Shown here piece by piece: positions 45,901 through 53,586 of a stretch of 64,000 nt of DNA (positions are counted from its first letter, which is position 1; every line of letters starts with the position of its first letter). This DNA comes from Sphingobacterium sp. N143 (GTDB lineage Bacteria > Bacteroidota > Bacteroidia > Sphingobacteriales > Sphingobacteriaceae), in the NCBI RefSeq assembly GCF_030325625.1, contig NZ_JACAIS010000009.1, forward strand, positions 186,001-250,000, read 5' to 3'. The notes beneath the pieces were generated by a model. The model saw only the letters and a program-made list of their open reading frames with translations. It did not search any database and was not told the origin of the DNA. A program made the translations under genes and the position numbers.

Positions 45901-46114
45901 TCGCTGGATAATCTTTACGTCTGCCAAAAGCTTGGTCGATGGGTCCACTTACCGTTTGCCATCTTGGGGATGTTATACGCTGGACGGGCAGGATTTGGAG
46001 CAGACAGGCGTTGCCCCGGATATTTTAGTGAAAAATACAGTTCAAGACAGGTTGGAAAATAAAGATCCCCAATTGGAAAGAGCCGTGAAGGAAATACTTG
46101 ACAGCATCAAATAA
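42920..46114 (+). CDS. Tricorn-like S41 peptidase with beta-propeller (second copy)
   Basis: 1064 residues. Signal peptide to about VAQ (residue 21). PD40 propeller repeats follow (RISPDGKWLAF, SPDGKKMAF, SFSPDGNYLLF, YWSPDGKYIYF), then a charged linker (about 548-592), a PDZ-like part (GPAAKKEANIKEGDILVAING) and the S41 core: GELNSSHLGF with the Ser-His pair, ILDLRYNTGGNVHDEV, INEQSLSDAEM with the nucleophile Ser, and LEQTGVAPD. Organisation matches the copy at 17552 but identity is moderate, so this is an old duplication. Acts outside the cytoplasm on peptides. Confidence 0.9.
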   Translation: MIKKLLLSTVLISSGAVPVVAQQPTFLSHPTLTPDAKEMVFSYEGDLWKVASQGGVAVRLTGMEGNEVNPRISPDGKWLAFSASQNGNMDVYVMPLTGGDIRQLTTHESSDEVDSWSWDSKSLFFTSTRYNRMSSYQVPLDGGTATRIFPHLFNYISNMVPTPSGELLFNDSWEGYSSANRKRYKGAFNPDIKSYNPKTKVFKQYTDYIGKDFWPTVDRHGNIYYVSDESNGEYNLYQLIGGSQKVPLTTFSESIKRPFVSANGTSIVFEKGYQLYIYNVKSKVIEQPKIALNRNQVLGKLKEFNIKGNISNFDVSPDGKKMAFVSRGELFVSDVEGKFIRQMPGQGERIMEVKWLKDSKTLLYSQTFKGYQNWFSRAADGKGEIRQLTQDFRNNRDIAFNAERTKAVYLSGRDEVRVLDLLSLKSQTVVKDEIWGFQNSAPSFSPDGNYLLFTAMRNFEQDIFVHNLKNGQTTNLTNTGVTEAAPYWSPDGKYIYFASNRTKPSYPTGMQHSSIFRMALSNFDQPYRSAKFDELFAPPVKKDTASRVSKRENDVKGNHEARRANAKSAKENAEPTKKVVVQLEVEGLRDRIEQVSPVSGTQYAPLVIQKADKSHVFYSSNHEGKYSVYRTIYEAFVPAKTEKVAEGGMGQLIESAGKYFMLSRGVIKKYNLEHNKLEAIAMDFKFNRDLAKEFNQMFYETWANLEENFYDDNFHGMDWSGVKKTYENYLQEINSRTDLRILLNDMLGELNSSHLGFSSMGDEEHKPFRYVTNEIGVEYDNHNPYKINHIVPNGPAAKKEANIKEGDILVAINGVQLNPQADRDSYFTLPSLEEEIQLTLSRQGKEISTRVRPLSSAAFKDLIYDEWIKDNRKNVDKWSNDQIAYSHMKNMSDIELQRFLIDMAEQENNKKGIILDLRYNTGGNVHDEVLRFLSQRPYLQWQYRGGKRAPQSNFAPAAKPIVLLINEQSLSDAEMTAAGFKALKLGKVIGNETYRWIIFTSAKSLVDGSTYRLPSWGCYTLDGQDLEQTGVAPDILVKNTVQDRLENKDPQLERAVKEILDSIK

Positions 46115-46255
46115 GTGATCCACACCGTTTGATCTTTATGGTTAATTATGCAATACCTGTTTGAAAGATACAAATACATATAGTCAGGGAAGGCATGAAC
46201 GTCATAAAAAACCAAAAATTATAAGTTTACACTTGACTTTTTCTGCGGTGAACCT

Positions 46256-46263
46256 TACATTTG
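46256..46263 (+). promoter_or_regulatory. Promoter of tRNA-Lys (TACATTTG)
   Basis: TAnnTTTG with TTG (46233-46235) 23 bp upstream; tRNA starts 12 bp downstream. Confidence 0.7.
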
Positions 46264-46274
46264 ATCTGTCGATT

Positions 46275-46347
46275 GACTTCGTAGCTCAGTTGGTAGAGCA
46301 ACAGACTCTTAATCTGTGGGTCCTGAGTTCGAGCCTCAGCGGGGTCA
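46275..46347 (+). tRNA. tRNA-Lys (CTT)
   Basis: Acceptor GACTTCG/CGGGGTC with two G-T pairs, D-arm AGCTCAGTTGGTAGAGC, anticodon stem ACAGA/TCTGT with loop CTCTTAA (anticodon CTT), T-arm CTGAG-TTCGAGC-CTCAG. CCA is not encoded. Its 3' 62 bp overlap the recombinase gene on the other strand. Confidence 0.96.
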
Positions 46348-47878
46348 CATCTTGGGACAAGTCTAAAAACGATAGACTTGTCCCATTTTTTTTACCTTGT
46401 AACTTGCTGTTATTCTGATAAATAAGAGCAATCGCCGAATTTAGTCTCGGAGTTCGATGTCTTGTTCCGTCAAATTCCAAAAAATCGGGGAACATCGAAC
46501 TCACTATAAGCCTTTTTTCCTCAATATCGCCGTTTTCATAGCGTCTATCAATGTTTGCGACCTTTTTTAAGGTAGATGCGACCAAATCCTTAATCTCTGT
46601 TCCGACCACTGCCAAATCATTTAATCTTCGTTCCAAAACCTCAATCTTTCCTTTGGTCAATTTCTTTACTTCTTGGAAATCATCGTCTGCCATTTCTCCA
46701 TCGGCGTTTTTTAAAAGCGCATTTTGATAGCGTTTGTTCAACGCATCAATCTCATCTATGATATTTGCCCGTTCGGTGTTTTGGGCTTTGGTCTTGCTGT
46801 TGAAGTCTTTTATAAAGGCTTCGATAAAAACATCGACCATTCCCTCTTTTGGCGACATATACCGCAATTGTTTTAAAAAAGCCTCATTAGCAGTCTCCGC
46901 TTTGAACCTTGTTCCACAGGCAGAACTACAATGATAGTAGTAATAGTAATTGCCCATCTTTCCCTTTGAGGCACTTCCAGTCAGCATACGCTTGCATTTA
47001 GGGCATTTGAGAAACCCTCTAAGTGGCAAATTGTCCATAGCCACGATTTTAGGCTTTACAATCCTCTTTCTCCCATCGAGAATATCCTGCACATCAGCAA
47101 AGGTCTTTTCGCTGATTAAAGGCTCGTGTTGTCCTTTGACAAAACATCCCTTTTCCTCTTTGTAGGGAGGTATGAATATTTTGCCACAGTACAATGGGTT
47201 TCGCATGGCTACCCAAAAATTGTTCTTACTGAATCGCCCCTTTCCATCTGCTTTCTCCCGAACCATTTTCCATATCTGTTCCGTATTGAAGTTATTGGAA
47301 ACGATTTGTTCAAATGCCCATTTCAAAAGGGGGGCTTCAAAGTCATGTGGGGCAATGAATTTCTTTTTGCCCTCTGTTATCTTGTTAACATATCCCAATG
47401 GAGCAGTACCCATATAACGCCCCTCTTTTTTCGCCCTGCGCATTCCGTGAAAAACGTTCAATGCACGCCTGTCGTTCTCAACTTCCGGTGAAGCAAGATA
47501 AAATGCAAGCATGATTTTATTTTCGGGAATGGTAAGGTCTAAGGGCTGTTCTATTGCCACAGGTTCAACGCCATGTGTCCGTAACTGGTTAATCATTTGG
47601 TAGGCATCCCCTGCGTTTCTGCTGAACCTATCCCATTTGGTAAATAATATTATTGACCCCGCTTTGTTGTTCTTTGTTTTGCGTAGGGTAGATAAATATT
47701 TCTGCCACTCTGGACGTTTGAAAGATTTTGCCGAATGGTCTTCTATGTACACATCTCTTACTGGAATGCCTTTTAATTCACAATATCTCCTTAATCGGTC
47801 TTCTTGGTCACGTTGCGAATATCCTTTGTCCGCCTGCTCGTCTGTCGATACACGTATGTATAAATCTGCCTTTCTCAT
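46286..47878 (-). CDS. Large serine recombinase
   Basis: 530 residues from ATG 47878 (a GTG is directly before it; ribosome binding site AAGGAAAA). N-terminal resolvase domain with the nucleophile Ser in YIRVSTDEQ (about residue 11), then QRDQEDRLRRYC and FTKWDRFSRNAGD; a recombinase domain (about 160-270: APLGYVNKI, AFEQIVS); a zinc ribbon CPKCKRML...C...C near 293-325; and a coiled coil. This is the integrase class used by mobile elements. The last 21 codons are antisense to tRNA-Lys and adjoining bases, so integration beside the tRNA supplied the C-terminus. Its stop lies inside the tRNA. Confidence 0.9.
   Translation of the reverse strand: MRKADLYIRVSTDEQADKGYSQRDQEDRLRRYCELKGIPVRDVYIEDHSAKSFKRPEWQKYLSTLRKTKNNKAGSIILFTKWDRFSRNAGDAYQMINQLRTHGVEPVAIEQPLDLTIPENKIMLAFYLASPEVENDRRALNVFHGMRRAKKEGRYMGTAPLGYVNKITEGKKKFIAPHDFEAPLLKWAFEQIVSNNFNTEQIWKMVREKADGKGRFSKNNFWVAMRNPLYCGKIFIPPYKEEKGCFVKGQHEPLISEKTFADVQDILDGRKRIVKPKIVAMDNLPLRGFLKCPKCKRMLTGSASKGKMGNYYYYYHCSSACGTRFKAETANEAFLKQLRYMSPKEGMVDVFIEAFIKDFNSKTKAQNTERANIIDEIDALNKRYQNALLKNADGEMADDDFQEVKKLTKGKIEVLERRLNDLAVVGTEIKDLVASTLKKVANIDRRYENGDIEEKRLIVSSMFPDFLEFDGTRHRTPRLNSAIALIYQNNSKLQGKKNGTSLSFLDLSQDVTPLRLELRTHRLRVCCSTN
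46354..46393 (+). terminator. Terminator of tRNA-Lys
   Basis: GGGACAAGTCTA / TAGACTTGTCCC 12-bp perfect stem followed by eight T. It lies within the antisense recombinase coding region. Confidence 0.92.
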
Positions 47879-47904
47879 CACAACAGTTTTCCTTGTTCAT
47901 TAGA

Positions 47905-48066
47905 TTAAAGTTTTCCTCTTAGATACTGGTTAACTGCAATGTGAGCTATCTTCTTAACAAACGCCAAAATAGCTTCCGCTTCTTCTAAATCGACCTCCGT
48001 ACCTTTCTTTTTCAAGATTTGCTTAACTCTTTCGGGGGTTAAATCGTTCGTTTTTTCTTTCTCCAT
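47905..48066 (-). CDS. Small protein encoded before the recombinase
   Basis: 53 residues, MEKEKTNDLTPERVKQILKK..., with EEAEAILAFVKKIAHIAVNQYL forming an amphipathic helix. It is too short for usual gene lists. It ends 26 bp before the recombinase start on the same strand. Small helical proteins like this occur before serine recombinases in Bacteroidota mobile elements, so a control or directionality role is possible; I cannot prove it. Confidence 0.65.
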   Translation of the reverse strand: MEKEKTNDLTPERVKQILKKKGTEVDLEEAEAILAFVKKIAHIAVNQYLRGKL

Positions 48067-48118
48067 CTTCACTCATTTTGCTTGTTAAACAGAGCGGTTT
48101 TATCCGCTACAAGCAAAC

Positions 48119-48274
48119 TTATTGCGTAGATAGGGTGACTATTGGTTTATGTCGTTTGGCTGAATTACTTGGCATAGTCTGCCTGTTTAGAACTATTTTC
48201 CAAATGCTTACCCAGTCGCTTTTGTCAACAACCAACCATTGTTTTATTTCTACCTGATTTGTTAAACAGTCCAT
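48119..48274 (-). CDS. Possible small protein, mobile element
   Basis: 51-residue open frame from ATG 48274 (MDCLTNQVEIKQWLVVDKSD, then WVSIWKIVLNRQTM), 52 bp before the preceding small gene on the same strand. No family recognised and no strong ribosome binding site; it may be a decayed or chance frame. Confidence 0.3.
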   Translation of the reverse strand: MDCLTNQVEIKQWLVVDKSDWVSIWKIVLNRQTMPSNSAKRHKPIVTLSTQ

Positions 48275-48469
48275 ATGGTTTTTGGGTAAGCTTTTATTTC
48301 TTTTCTTTCTATAAGATTCACCTCCAATATTTATTATTAGCTAATTTTCGGTAATAAATTGAATGATACATTATTGCCGTTTCATCCACTAATTACATCC
48401 TCATAATATATATACTACCGACCTTACCAAGAGTCTTGTATTGCTAAAAATAAACCCGCAAAGAATTTA

Positions 48470-48483
48470 GTATAAATTTATAC
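48470..48483. promoter_or_regulatory. Palindrome, candidate MarR operator
   Basis: GTATAAATTTATAC, a perfect 14-bp palindrome about 21 bp upstream of the -7 box at 48504, where it would overlap the -33 region. MarR proteins bind such AT-rich palindromes and often control their own operon. Confidence 0.45.
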
Positions 48484-48503
48484 ATTTAATAAGTTGAATA
48501 TAG

Positions 48504-48511
48504 TATATTTG
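48504..48511 (+). promoter_or_regulatory. Promoter of the pigment operon (TATATTTG)
   Basis: TAnnTTTG box, 17 bp before the MarR start codon; the only good promoter seen for the following eleven genes. Confidence 0.6.
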
Positions 48512-48528
48512 TGAACTAATATAATTAT

Positions 48529-49191
48529 ATGAAATATGATATTTTAAAAAATGTTGTCAATCTGCTTGAGGAATTTGAAGAAGATATTCTTCAAGGAAGA
48601 ACATACCCTAATGATATCGAAGGTTTTAAAAGATGGATAGTTGCCAATTATAAAGGTGAAGAAAAAAATAATGAACCTAATTGGGATGGAAAAGAAAAGG
48701 GACGTAGTGCAGAAAGTGTCATTAATACTTTAATTGTCCATATGAACAGATATGCCAAGAGTTATTCCAAGTCCGCCATATTCGGATCGGATTTTTCAAC
48801 ACAGGAAGATTTTATCTACCTCATTAACCTAAAAGCTTTTGGAGAAATGACCAAAATGGACTTGATAAAAAAGAATGTACATGAAAAACCTGCCGGAATG
48901 CAAGTTATCAACCGGTTGATTGCACAAGGTTGGGTAAATCAAACCGATTCTGAGACCGACAAAAGAAGTAAAGTTTTAAAAATAAGCAATAAGGGAATTC
49001 AGGTTTTAGAAAAGCAAATGGACAAAATCAGAAAAGCAACTGAAATCGTTACAGGAGATTTAACCAATAACGAAAAAATGGAATTGATCAGGTTGCTCAA
49101 TAAACTCAATGATTTTCATCAACAGATCTACGATAAAAATATTGAACCAGAATATTTATTGAATGAAGTTTTAAAAGATAAAAGGCGATGA
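48529..49191 (+). CDS. MarR family transcriptional regulator
   Basis: 220 residues. The N-terminal 60 residues are variable and acidic; the winged helix is at about 90-180 (LKAFGEMTKMDLIKKNVHEKPAGMQVINRLIAQGWVNQT, then a DKRSKVLKISNKG wing as in MarR). The C-terminal helix would form the dimer. First gene of the carotenoid operon; its stop overlaps the crtI start (ATGA). A regulator of the operon through the palindrome upstream is the simplest reading. The inducer is unknown; light-stress or redox control is possible given the photolyase gene. Confidence 0.85.
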   Translation: MKYDILKNVVNLLEEFEEDILQGRTYPNDIEGFKRWIVANYKGEEKNNEPNWDGKEKGRSAESVINTLIVHMNRYAKSYSKSAIFGSDFSTQEDFIYLINLKAFGEMTKMDLIKKNVHEKPAGMQVINRLIAQGWVNQTDSETDKRSKVLKISNKGIQVLEKQMDKIRKATEIVTGDLTNNEKMELIRLLNKLNDFHQQIYDKNIEPEYLLNEVLKDKRR

Positions 49192-50669
49192 AGAAAAAAA
49201 TAGCCGTTATCGGTTCCGGTTTTTCGGGATTGTCTGCTACAGCTTATTTGGCAAAAGCGGGAAATGAGGTTCACGTATTTGAAAAACACGAGCAGCCAGG
49301 TGGAAGAGCAAGGCAATTTTCTACCCAACAAGGTTACGTATTTGATATGGGACCAAGTTGGTACTGGATGCCTGATATTATTGAAAGTTTTTTTGCTGAT
49401 TTCGGCTACAAAATCTCTGATTTCTTCGAGTTGATTTCATTAAACCCACAGTTTGAAATGATTTTTTCACAAGAGAAAATCAGTGTACCTGAAAGTTTAG
49501 AGGAATTAAAAATCTTGTTCGAACAAATCGAAAAGGGTGCAGGATTACAATTAGAAAAATTTATGCGATCGGCTAAATTCAAATATGAAGTCGGTATGCA
49601 GGATTTCGTGAATAAGCCTTGCCATAATTGGTCAGAATTCATTTCTCCTAAAATAACTAAAAGTGCATTGAGATTGGATTTGCTGACGAACTTCAGAACC
49701 TATGTTGCTAAATACTTCAAAAGTGAAAAATTAAGAACATTGATGGAGTTTCCTGTGATTTTTCTGGGTGCTTCGCCAAAAAATATTCCTGCATTGTATA
49801 GTTTGATGAACTATGGGGGTTATGCCTTAGGAACGCATTATCCTATAGGTGGCTTCTATCAATTGGTATTGGCGATGAAAAAAGTAGCCGAAAACCAAGG
49901 TGCAACTTTTTATTTTAACAAAACCGTTGAAAGCATAAATACACAAAATGGTAAGGTAAGATCTTTAACTATCAATGGCGAGACCTATGAATTCGATATT
50001 GTAATTGCTTCTTCCGATTATCATCATACAGAAACGCTTTTAAATAAAGACCTCAGAAATTATTCTGAGGTGTACTGGAAAAGCAGAACGTTTGCACCAT
50101 CAAGTTTGATCTATTATTTAGGCATCAATCAAATTATTCCCAACCTAAAACATCATACACTCTTCTTTGAAAATGACTTAGACGAACACATTGATTGTAT
50201 CTATGGCGAGAAGAAATGGCCGGAAAAGCCTCTTTTTTATGTTTGTTGCCCATCAAAAACAGATAATGCCGTTGCCCCTAAAGACAAAGAAAACCTGTTT
50301 TTGTTGATGCCTTTGGCAATCGGAATAAACGATGAAGAATTAACACGGGAAAAGTATTTAATGGAAATGCTTTCAAGAATTGAAAGACATACGGGCATAG
50401 CCGATTTACAGTCAATGATTGAGTACAAAAGAAGCTTCTGTGTCAGCGATTTTATTTCAGATTACAATGCGTACGGTGGCAATGCGTACGGACTGGCAAA
50501 CACACTTGGTCAAACTGCAGTTTTGAAACCTAAAATAATAAATAAAAGATTGAAAAATTTATTCTACACGGGTCAATTGACCGTTCCCGGCCCCGGAGTT
50601 CCTCCGTCCATCCTATCTGGTAAAATTGTAGCAAATGAAATAATCAAACTTAAACAAGAAGGACTATGA
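49188..50669 (+). CDS. crtI: Phytoene desaturase CrtI
   Basis: FAD enzyme converting phytoene to lycopene in four desaturation steps at the membrane. 493 residues, normal. N-terminal dinucleotide motif IGSGFSGLSATAYLAKAG (8-25), then EKHEQPGGRARQF, GPSWYWMPD, and the C-terminal carotenoid dehydrogenase signature TGQLTVPGPGVPPSILSGK. Overlaps MarR upstream and crtB downstream by 4 bp each. The product count (lycopene rather than a shorter conjugated chain) is inferred from the cyclase and hydroxylase downstream. Confidence 0.94.
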   Translation: MKKKIAVIGSGFSGLSATAYLAKAGNEVHVFEKHEQPGGRARQFSTQQGYVFDMGPSWYWMPDIIESFFADFGYKISDFFELISLNPQFEMIFSQEKISVPESLEELKILFEQIEKGAGLQLEKFMRSAKFKYEVGMQDFVNKPCHNWSEFISPKITKSALRLDLLTNFRTYVAKYFKSEKLRTLMEFPVIFLGASPKNIPALYSLMNYGGYALGTHYPIGGFYQLVLAMKKVAENQGATFYFNKTVESINTQNGKVRSLTINGETYEFDIVIASSDYHHTETLLNKDLRNYSEVYWKSRTFAPSSLIYYLGINQIIPNLKHHTLFFENDLDEHIDCIYGEKKWPEKPLFYVCCPSKTDNAVAPKDKENLFLLMPLAIGINDEELTREKYLMEMLSRIERHTGIADLQSMIEYKRSFCVSDFISDYNAYGGNAYGLANTLGQTAVLKPKIINKRLKNLFYTGQLTVPGPGVPPSILSGKIVANEIIKLKQEGL

Positions 50670-51502
50670 AAAAGATCTTTGACGAACTATCGTGCTCGGT
50701 AAGCAAGATTACAACCCAAAAGTATAGTACGAGTTTTTCTCTAGGAATTTTAGCGCTGAAACCGTCTATACGTCCCGCTATCTATGCCATATATGGATAT
50801 GTGAGACTGGCTGATGAAATCGTGGACAGTTTTCACGGGTACGATAAAGAGAAACTATTGAATCGATTAAAAGTAGAAACCGACGATGCATTGCAGGAAG
50901 GAATTTCGCTCAACCCTATTCTACAATCGTTCCAGGAAACAGTAAATCAGTATAAAATTGACAAAAGTCTCATTGAGCAGTTTTTACATAGTATGGAAAT
51001 GGATTTGCAGAAAATAGATTACAATTCAGAACGATACGAAGAATATATTTTTGGTTCAGCCGAAGTAGTCGGGCTGATGTGTCTGCAAGTTTTTACGGAT
51101 GGGAATATGGAAAAATATAGAGAATTGAAACCATATGCAATGAAACTGGGGTCAGCTTTTCAAAAAGTAAACTTTTTAAGGGATTTGAAAGATGATTATC
51201 AGATTTTGGGCAGGACTTATTTCCCGAATATTGATATGTGCATATTTGATAATAGTGTGAAAAGTCAGATTGAAAAGGAAATAGAGGAAGAATTTAAGGA
51301 GGCTTTAATCGGGATTAAGAAGCTACCCAATTCCGCAATGTTTGGGGTGTATTTAGCTTACAAGTACTATTTGTCTTTGTTCCAAAAAATAAAAAGAATA
51401 TCCTCCAAAGAGATATTGAATAACAGGATTCGGGTTCCTAATTCTGAAAAGGCATTTGTGGCGTTCAAAAGTTATGTAAGATATAAAACTGCGTTTTTAT
51501 GA
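50666..51502 (+). CDS. crtB: Phytoene synthase CrtB
   Basis: Joins two GGPP into phytoene. 278 residues. The two aspartate-rich Mg-diphosphate motifs are visible as RLADEIVDSF (about 47-56) and NFLRDLKDDYQ (about 170-180), with GRTYFP nearby. Short of C-terminal extras. The GGPP synthase gene (crtE) is not in the window, so the precursor must come from elsewhere. Overlaps the next gene by 4 bp. Confidence 0.94.
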   Translation: MKKIFDELSCSVSKITTQKYSTSFSLGILALKPSIRPAIYAIYGYVRLADEIVDSFHGYDKEKLLNRLKVETDDALQEGISLNPILQSFQETVNQYKIDKSLIEQFLHSMEMDLQKIDYNSERYEEYIFGSAEVVGLMCLQVFTDGNMEKYRELKPYAMKLGSAFQKVNFLRDLKDDYQILGRTYFPNIDMCIFDNSVKSQIEKEIEEEFKEALIGIKKLPNSAMFGVYLAYKYYLSLFQKIKRISSKEILNNRIRVPNSEKAFVAFKSYVRYKTAFL

Positions 51503-51957
51503 TCAAAATTCCTGGCTTACTAATATCGGCCATATTCTTTCTTATGAGTTTTAATGCAACAGGTTTGGATGTAGTAAGGGCTAACTACAACAAACTGGTA
51601 TCAGAAAAAGAGTTGTGTGGAAAGATAATTGCGGAATTGACAGAAACAAAGAACAATTCAGCTACACATATGGCTTATTTGGGTGGTTTACAAACTATCT
51701 GGGCAAATCACGTCTTTAGTCCGATAAGTAAACTCAATACGTTTAAAGAAGGGAAGAAAAACATCGAGCAGGCAATCAAAAAAGAACCTGAAAATGTGGA
51801 ATTAAGGTTTATCCGACTTTCGGTTCAAAAAAATGCTCCGTCTTTTTTAGGATATAAATCAAACATAAATGAGGATGCCAAATTTATTAAGGAAAACCGA
51901 CACCAAATCAGGTCGGAGATTTTGCAGAAAAATATAGGAACGCTTTTAAAGGACTAG
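51499..51957 (+). CDS. Exported protein of unknown function in carotenoid operon
   Basis: 152 residues. N-terminal signal peptide or anchor (PGLLISAIFFLMSFNATG, about 5-22). The rest is helical with two TPR-like helices: LVSEKELCGKIIAELTETK and GKKNIEQAIKKEPENVELRFIRLSVQ. I recognise no named family. It sits between crtB and the SRPBCC gene with a 4-bp overlap and a 3-bp gap, so its expression is tied to pigment synthesis. Similar small proteins occur in flavobacterial carotenoid clusters, as far as I recall; the role is unknown. Confidence 0.75.
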   Translation: MIKIPGLLISAIFFLMSFNATGLDVVRANYNKLVSEKELCGKIIAELTETKNNSATHMAYLGGLQTIWANHVFSPISKLNTFKEGKKNIEQAIKKEPENVELRFIRLSVQKNAPSFLGYKSNINEDAKFIKENRHQIRSEILQKNIGTLLKD

Positions 51958-51960
51958 ACT

Positions 51961-52428
51961 ATGAAACATCGGTTATACAGGGAGCAACAATTGAATTGCG
52001 ATATCGAAGCAGCGTGGGATTTTTTCTCTTCTCCTAAGAACCTTTCGAAGATCACACCCAAAGATATGGGTTTTACGGTGCTGTCGGATTATAACAGCGA
52101 ACAGATTGCTGAAGGAATGGTGATCGATTATATCGTTTCGCCGTTGCTGAAAGTTCCGTTGAAGTGGAGAACGAGAATTACTCATGTGGAATCAAATAAA
52201 AGCTTTACTGATTTTCAGGAGAAAGGACCTTATAAATACTGGAGCCATTTTCACGAATTTATCCCCAATAAAGACGGAGTGCTGATGAAAGATACGGTAG
52301 ATTATGAATTGCCTTTCGGCTTTTTGGGGAAGATGGCACATCTACTTTTTGTGAAAAAGAAATTGGCGTACATCTTTGATTTCCGATACCACGTTTTAGA
52401 GAAACTTTTTAACCCAATAAAAAACTGA
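51961..52428 (+). CDS. SRPBCC (START-like) family protein
   Basis: 155 residues with the polyketide-cyclase/SRPBCC pattern: an N-terminal strand (MKHRLYREQQLNCDIEAAWDFFSSPKNLSKITPKDMGF), then WRTRITHVESNKSFTDFQEKGPYKYWSHFHEFIP, DTVDYELPFGFLGKMA. The fold binds lipophilic ligands. The same kind of protein occurs in bacterial light-induced photolyase operons. A carotenoid or lipid carrier role is possible but unproved. One base before crtZ. Confidence 0.88.
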   Translation: MKHRLYREQQLNCDIEAAWDFFSSPKNLSKITPKDMGFTVLSDYNSEQIAEGMVIDYIVSPLLKVPLKWRTRITHVESNKSFTDFQEKGPYKYWSHFHEFIPNKDGVLMKDTVDYELPFGFLGKMAHLLFVKKKLAYIFDFRYHVLEKLFNPIKN

Positions 52429-52429
52429 T

Positions 52430-52888
52430 ATGGCTTTTTTAATCGTATTGCTCACGTTTACATTGATGGAAGGGGCAACCTGGATTATCCATAAATATGT
52501 TATGCACGGTTTTCTTTGGGTTTTGCACAAAGACCATCATGACCACAGCAATGAGGGCGTTCTTGAAAAGAACGACTATTTCTTTGTCATATTTGCTATA
52601 CCCACGATTGCTTTGATGTATTTCGGTTCGCTTGAAAATTTCAACTATCTGTTTTATATCGGATTGGGCATTATGCTTTACGGAATGGCTTATTTTTTTG
52701 TGCACGATATTTTTATCCACCAACGGATCAAATTTCTGTCCCAGACCCAAAGTGCCTATTTTTTGGCACTGCGCAGGGCACACAAACAACATCACAAACA
52801 TATCGGAAAAGAAAACGGTGAATGTTTCGGGTTTTTATATGTGCCTTTCAAATATTTCAAAATGTATTTTAATTCCGCGAAAAAATGA
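52430..52888 (+). CDS. crtZ: Beta-carotene hydroxylase CrtZ
   Basis: 152 residues, integral membrane diiron enzyme that 3-hydroxylates beta-carotene to zeaxanthin. The histidine clusters HKYVMHGFLWVLHKDHHDHS, HDIFIHQRI and HKQHHKHIGKENGE match CrtZ. About four hydrophobic segments. Length is close to other CrtZ enzymes. Overlaps the cyclase start by 4 bp. Confidence 0.92.
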   Translation: MAFLIVLLTFTLMEGATWIIHKYVMHGFLWVLHKDHHDHSNEGVLEKNDYFFVIFAIPTIALMYFGSLENFNYLFYIGLGIMLYGMAYFFVHDIFIHQRIKFLSQTQSAYFLALRRAHKQHHKHIGKENGECFGFLYVPFKYFKMYFNSAKK

Positions 52889-53586
52889 TGGCATATACTT
52901 ATTCAATGATATTATTTTTTACGGTCATCATTTGCTTTATCGCATCTTTTGACAGCCGGATTCTCTTTAACCGTTATTTTGGATCGTTTATAAAATCTGC
53001 GATTTTGGTTGCTATACCATTTATTTCTTGGGATATATGGTTTACCGCAAAAGGTGTTTGGTGGTTCAATACAGATTATACACTGGGAATAGTGATAGCG
53101 GGTTTGCCTCTTGAAGAATGGCTTTTCTTTATTTTCATTCCGTTTTCATGCGTGTTTACCTATTTCTGTTTTGATAAGTTTTTCAAGTTAGGATGGCTAT
53201 CCGCCTTAAATAACCTGATCGTTTTTGTCAGCGTCATTATCTGTTCGGTTATGGCTTTGTTGCATTATGATAAAATCTATACACTTATGACGGCTATCGC
53301 CACTATAGCAACTTTAATTTACCTGCATTTCATTGCACAGGTAGATTGGATTGGCAAGGCATCTTTGGTGTTTACTATATTGATGTTAGGTTTTTTTCCT
53401 GTAAATGGCGTGCTGACGGGGACTGGTATCGAAACACCTATCGTAAATTACAACCCGGGAGATTTTCTGGGTATACGGATACTAACGATACCAATTGAGG
53501 ATGCCGTTTATGGATATACGCAGTTTCTTTTGGTGCTTTATTTTTTTAAACGGTTTAAACATATAGATGATGAAAGCAAAAAATAA
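52885..53586 (+). CDS. Lycopene cyclase, fused CrtYcd type
   Basis: 233 residues with six or seven membrane segments. Two copies of the lycopene-cyclase domain (about 1-110 and 115-225) as in the CrtYc+CrtYd heterodimer fused into one chain: GLPLEEWLFFIFIPFSCVF in the first and IPIEDAVYGYTQFLLVLY in the second, the PxE(E/D) pairs being diagnostic. Turns lycopene into beta-carotene, the substrate of CrtZ. The lipocalin gene starts inside its last 20 bp. Confidence 0.9.
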   Translation: MMAYTYSMILFFTVIICFIASFDSRILFNRYFGSFIKSAILVAIPFISWDIWFTAKGVWWFNTDYTLGIVIAGLPLEEWLFFIFIPFSCVFTYFCFDKFFKLGWLSALNNLIVFVSVIICSVMALLHYDKIYTLMTAIATIATLIYLHFIAQVDWIGKASLVFTILMLGFFPVNGVLTGTGIETPIVNYNPGDFLGIRILTIPIEDAVYGYTQFLLVLYFFKRFKHIDDESKK

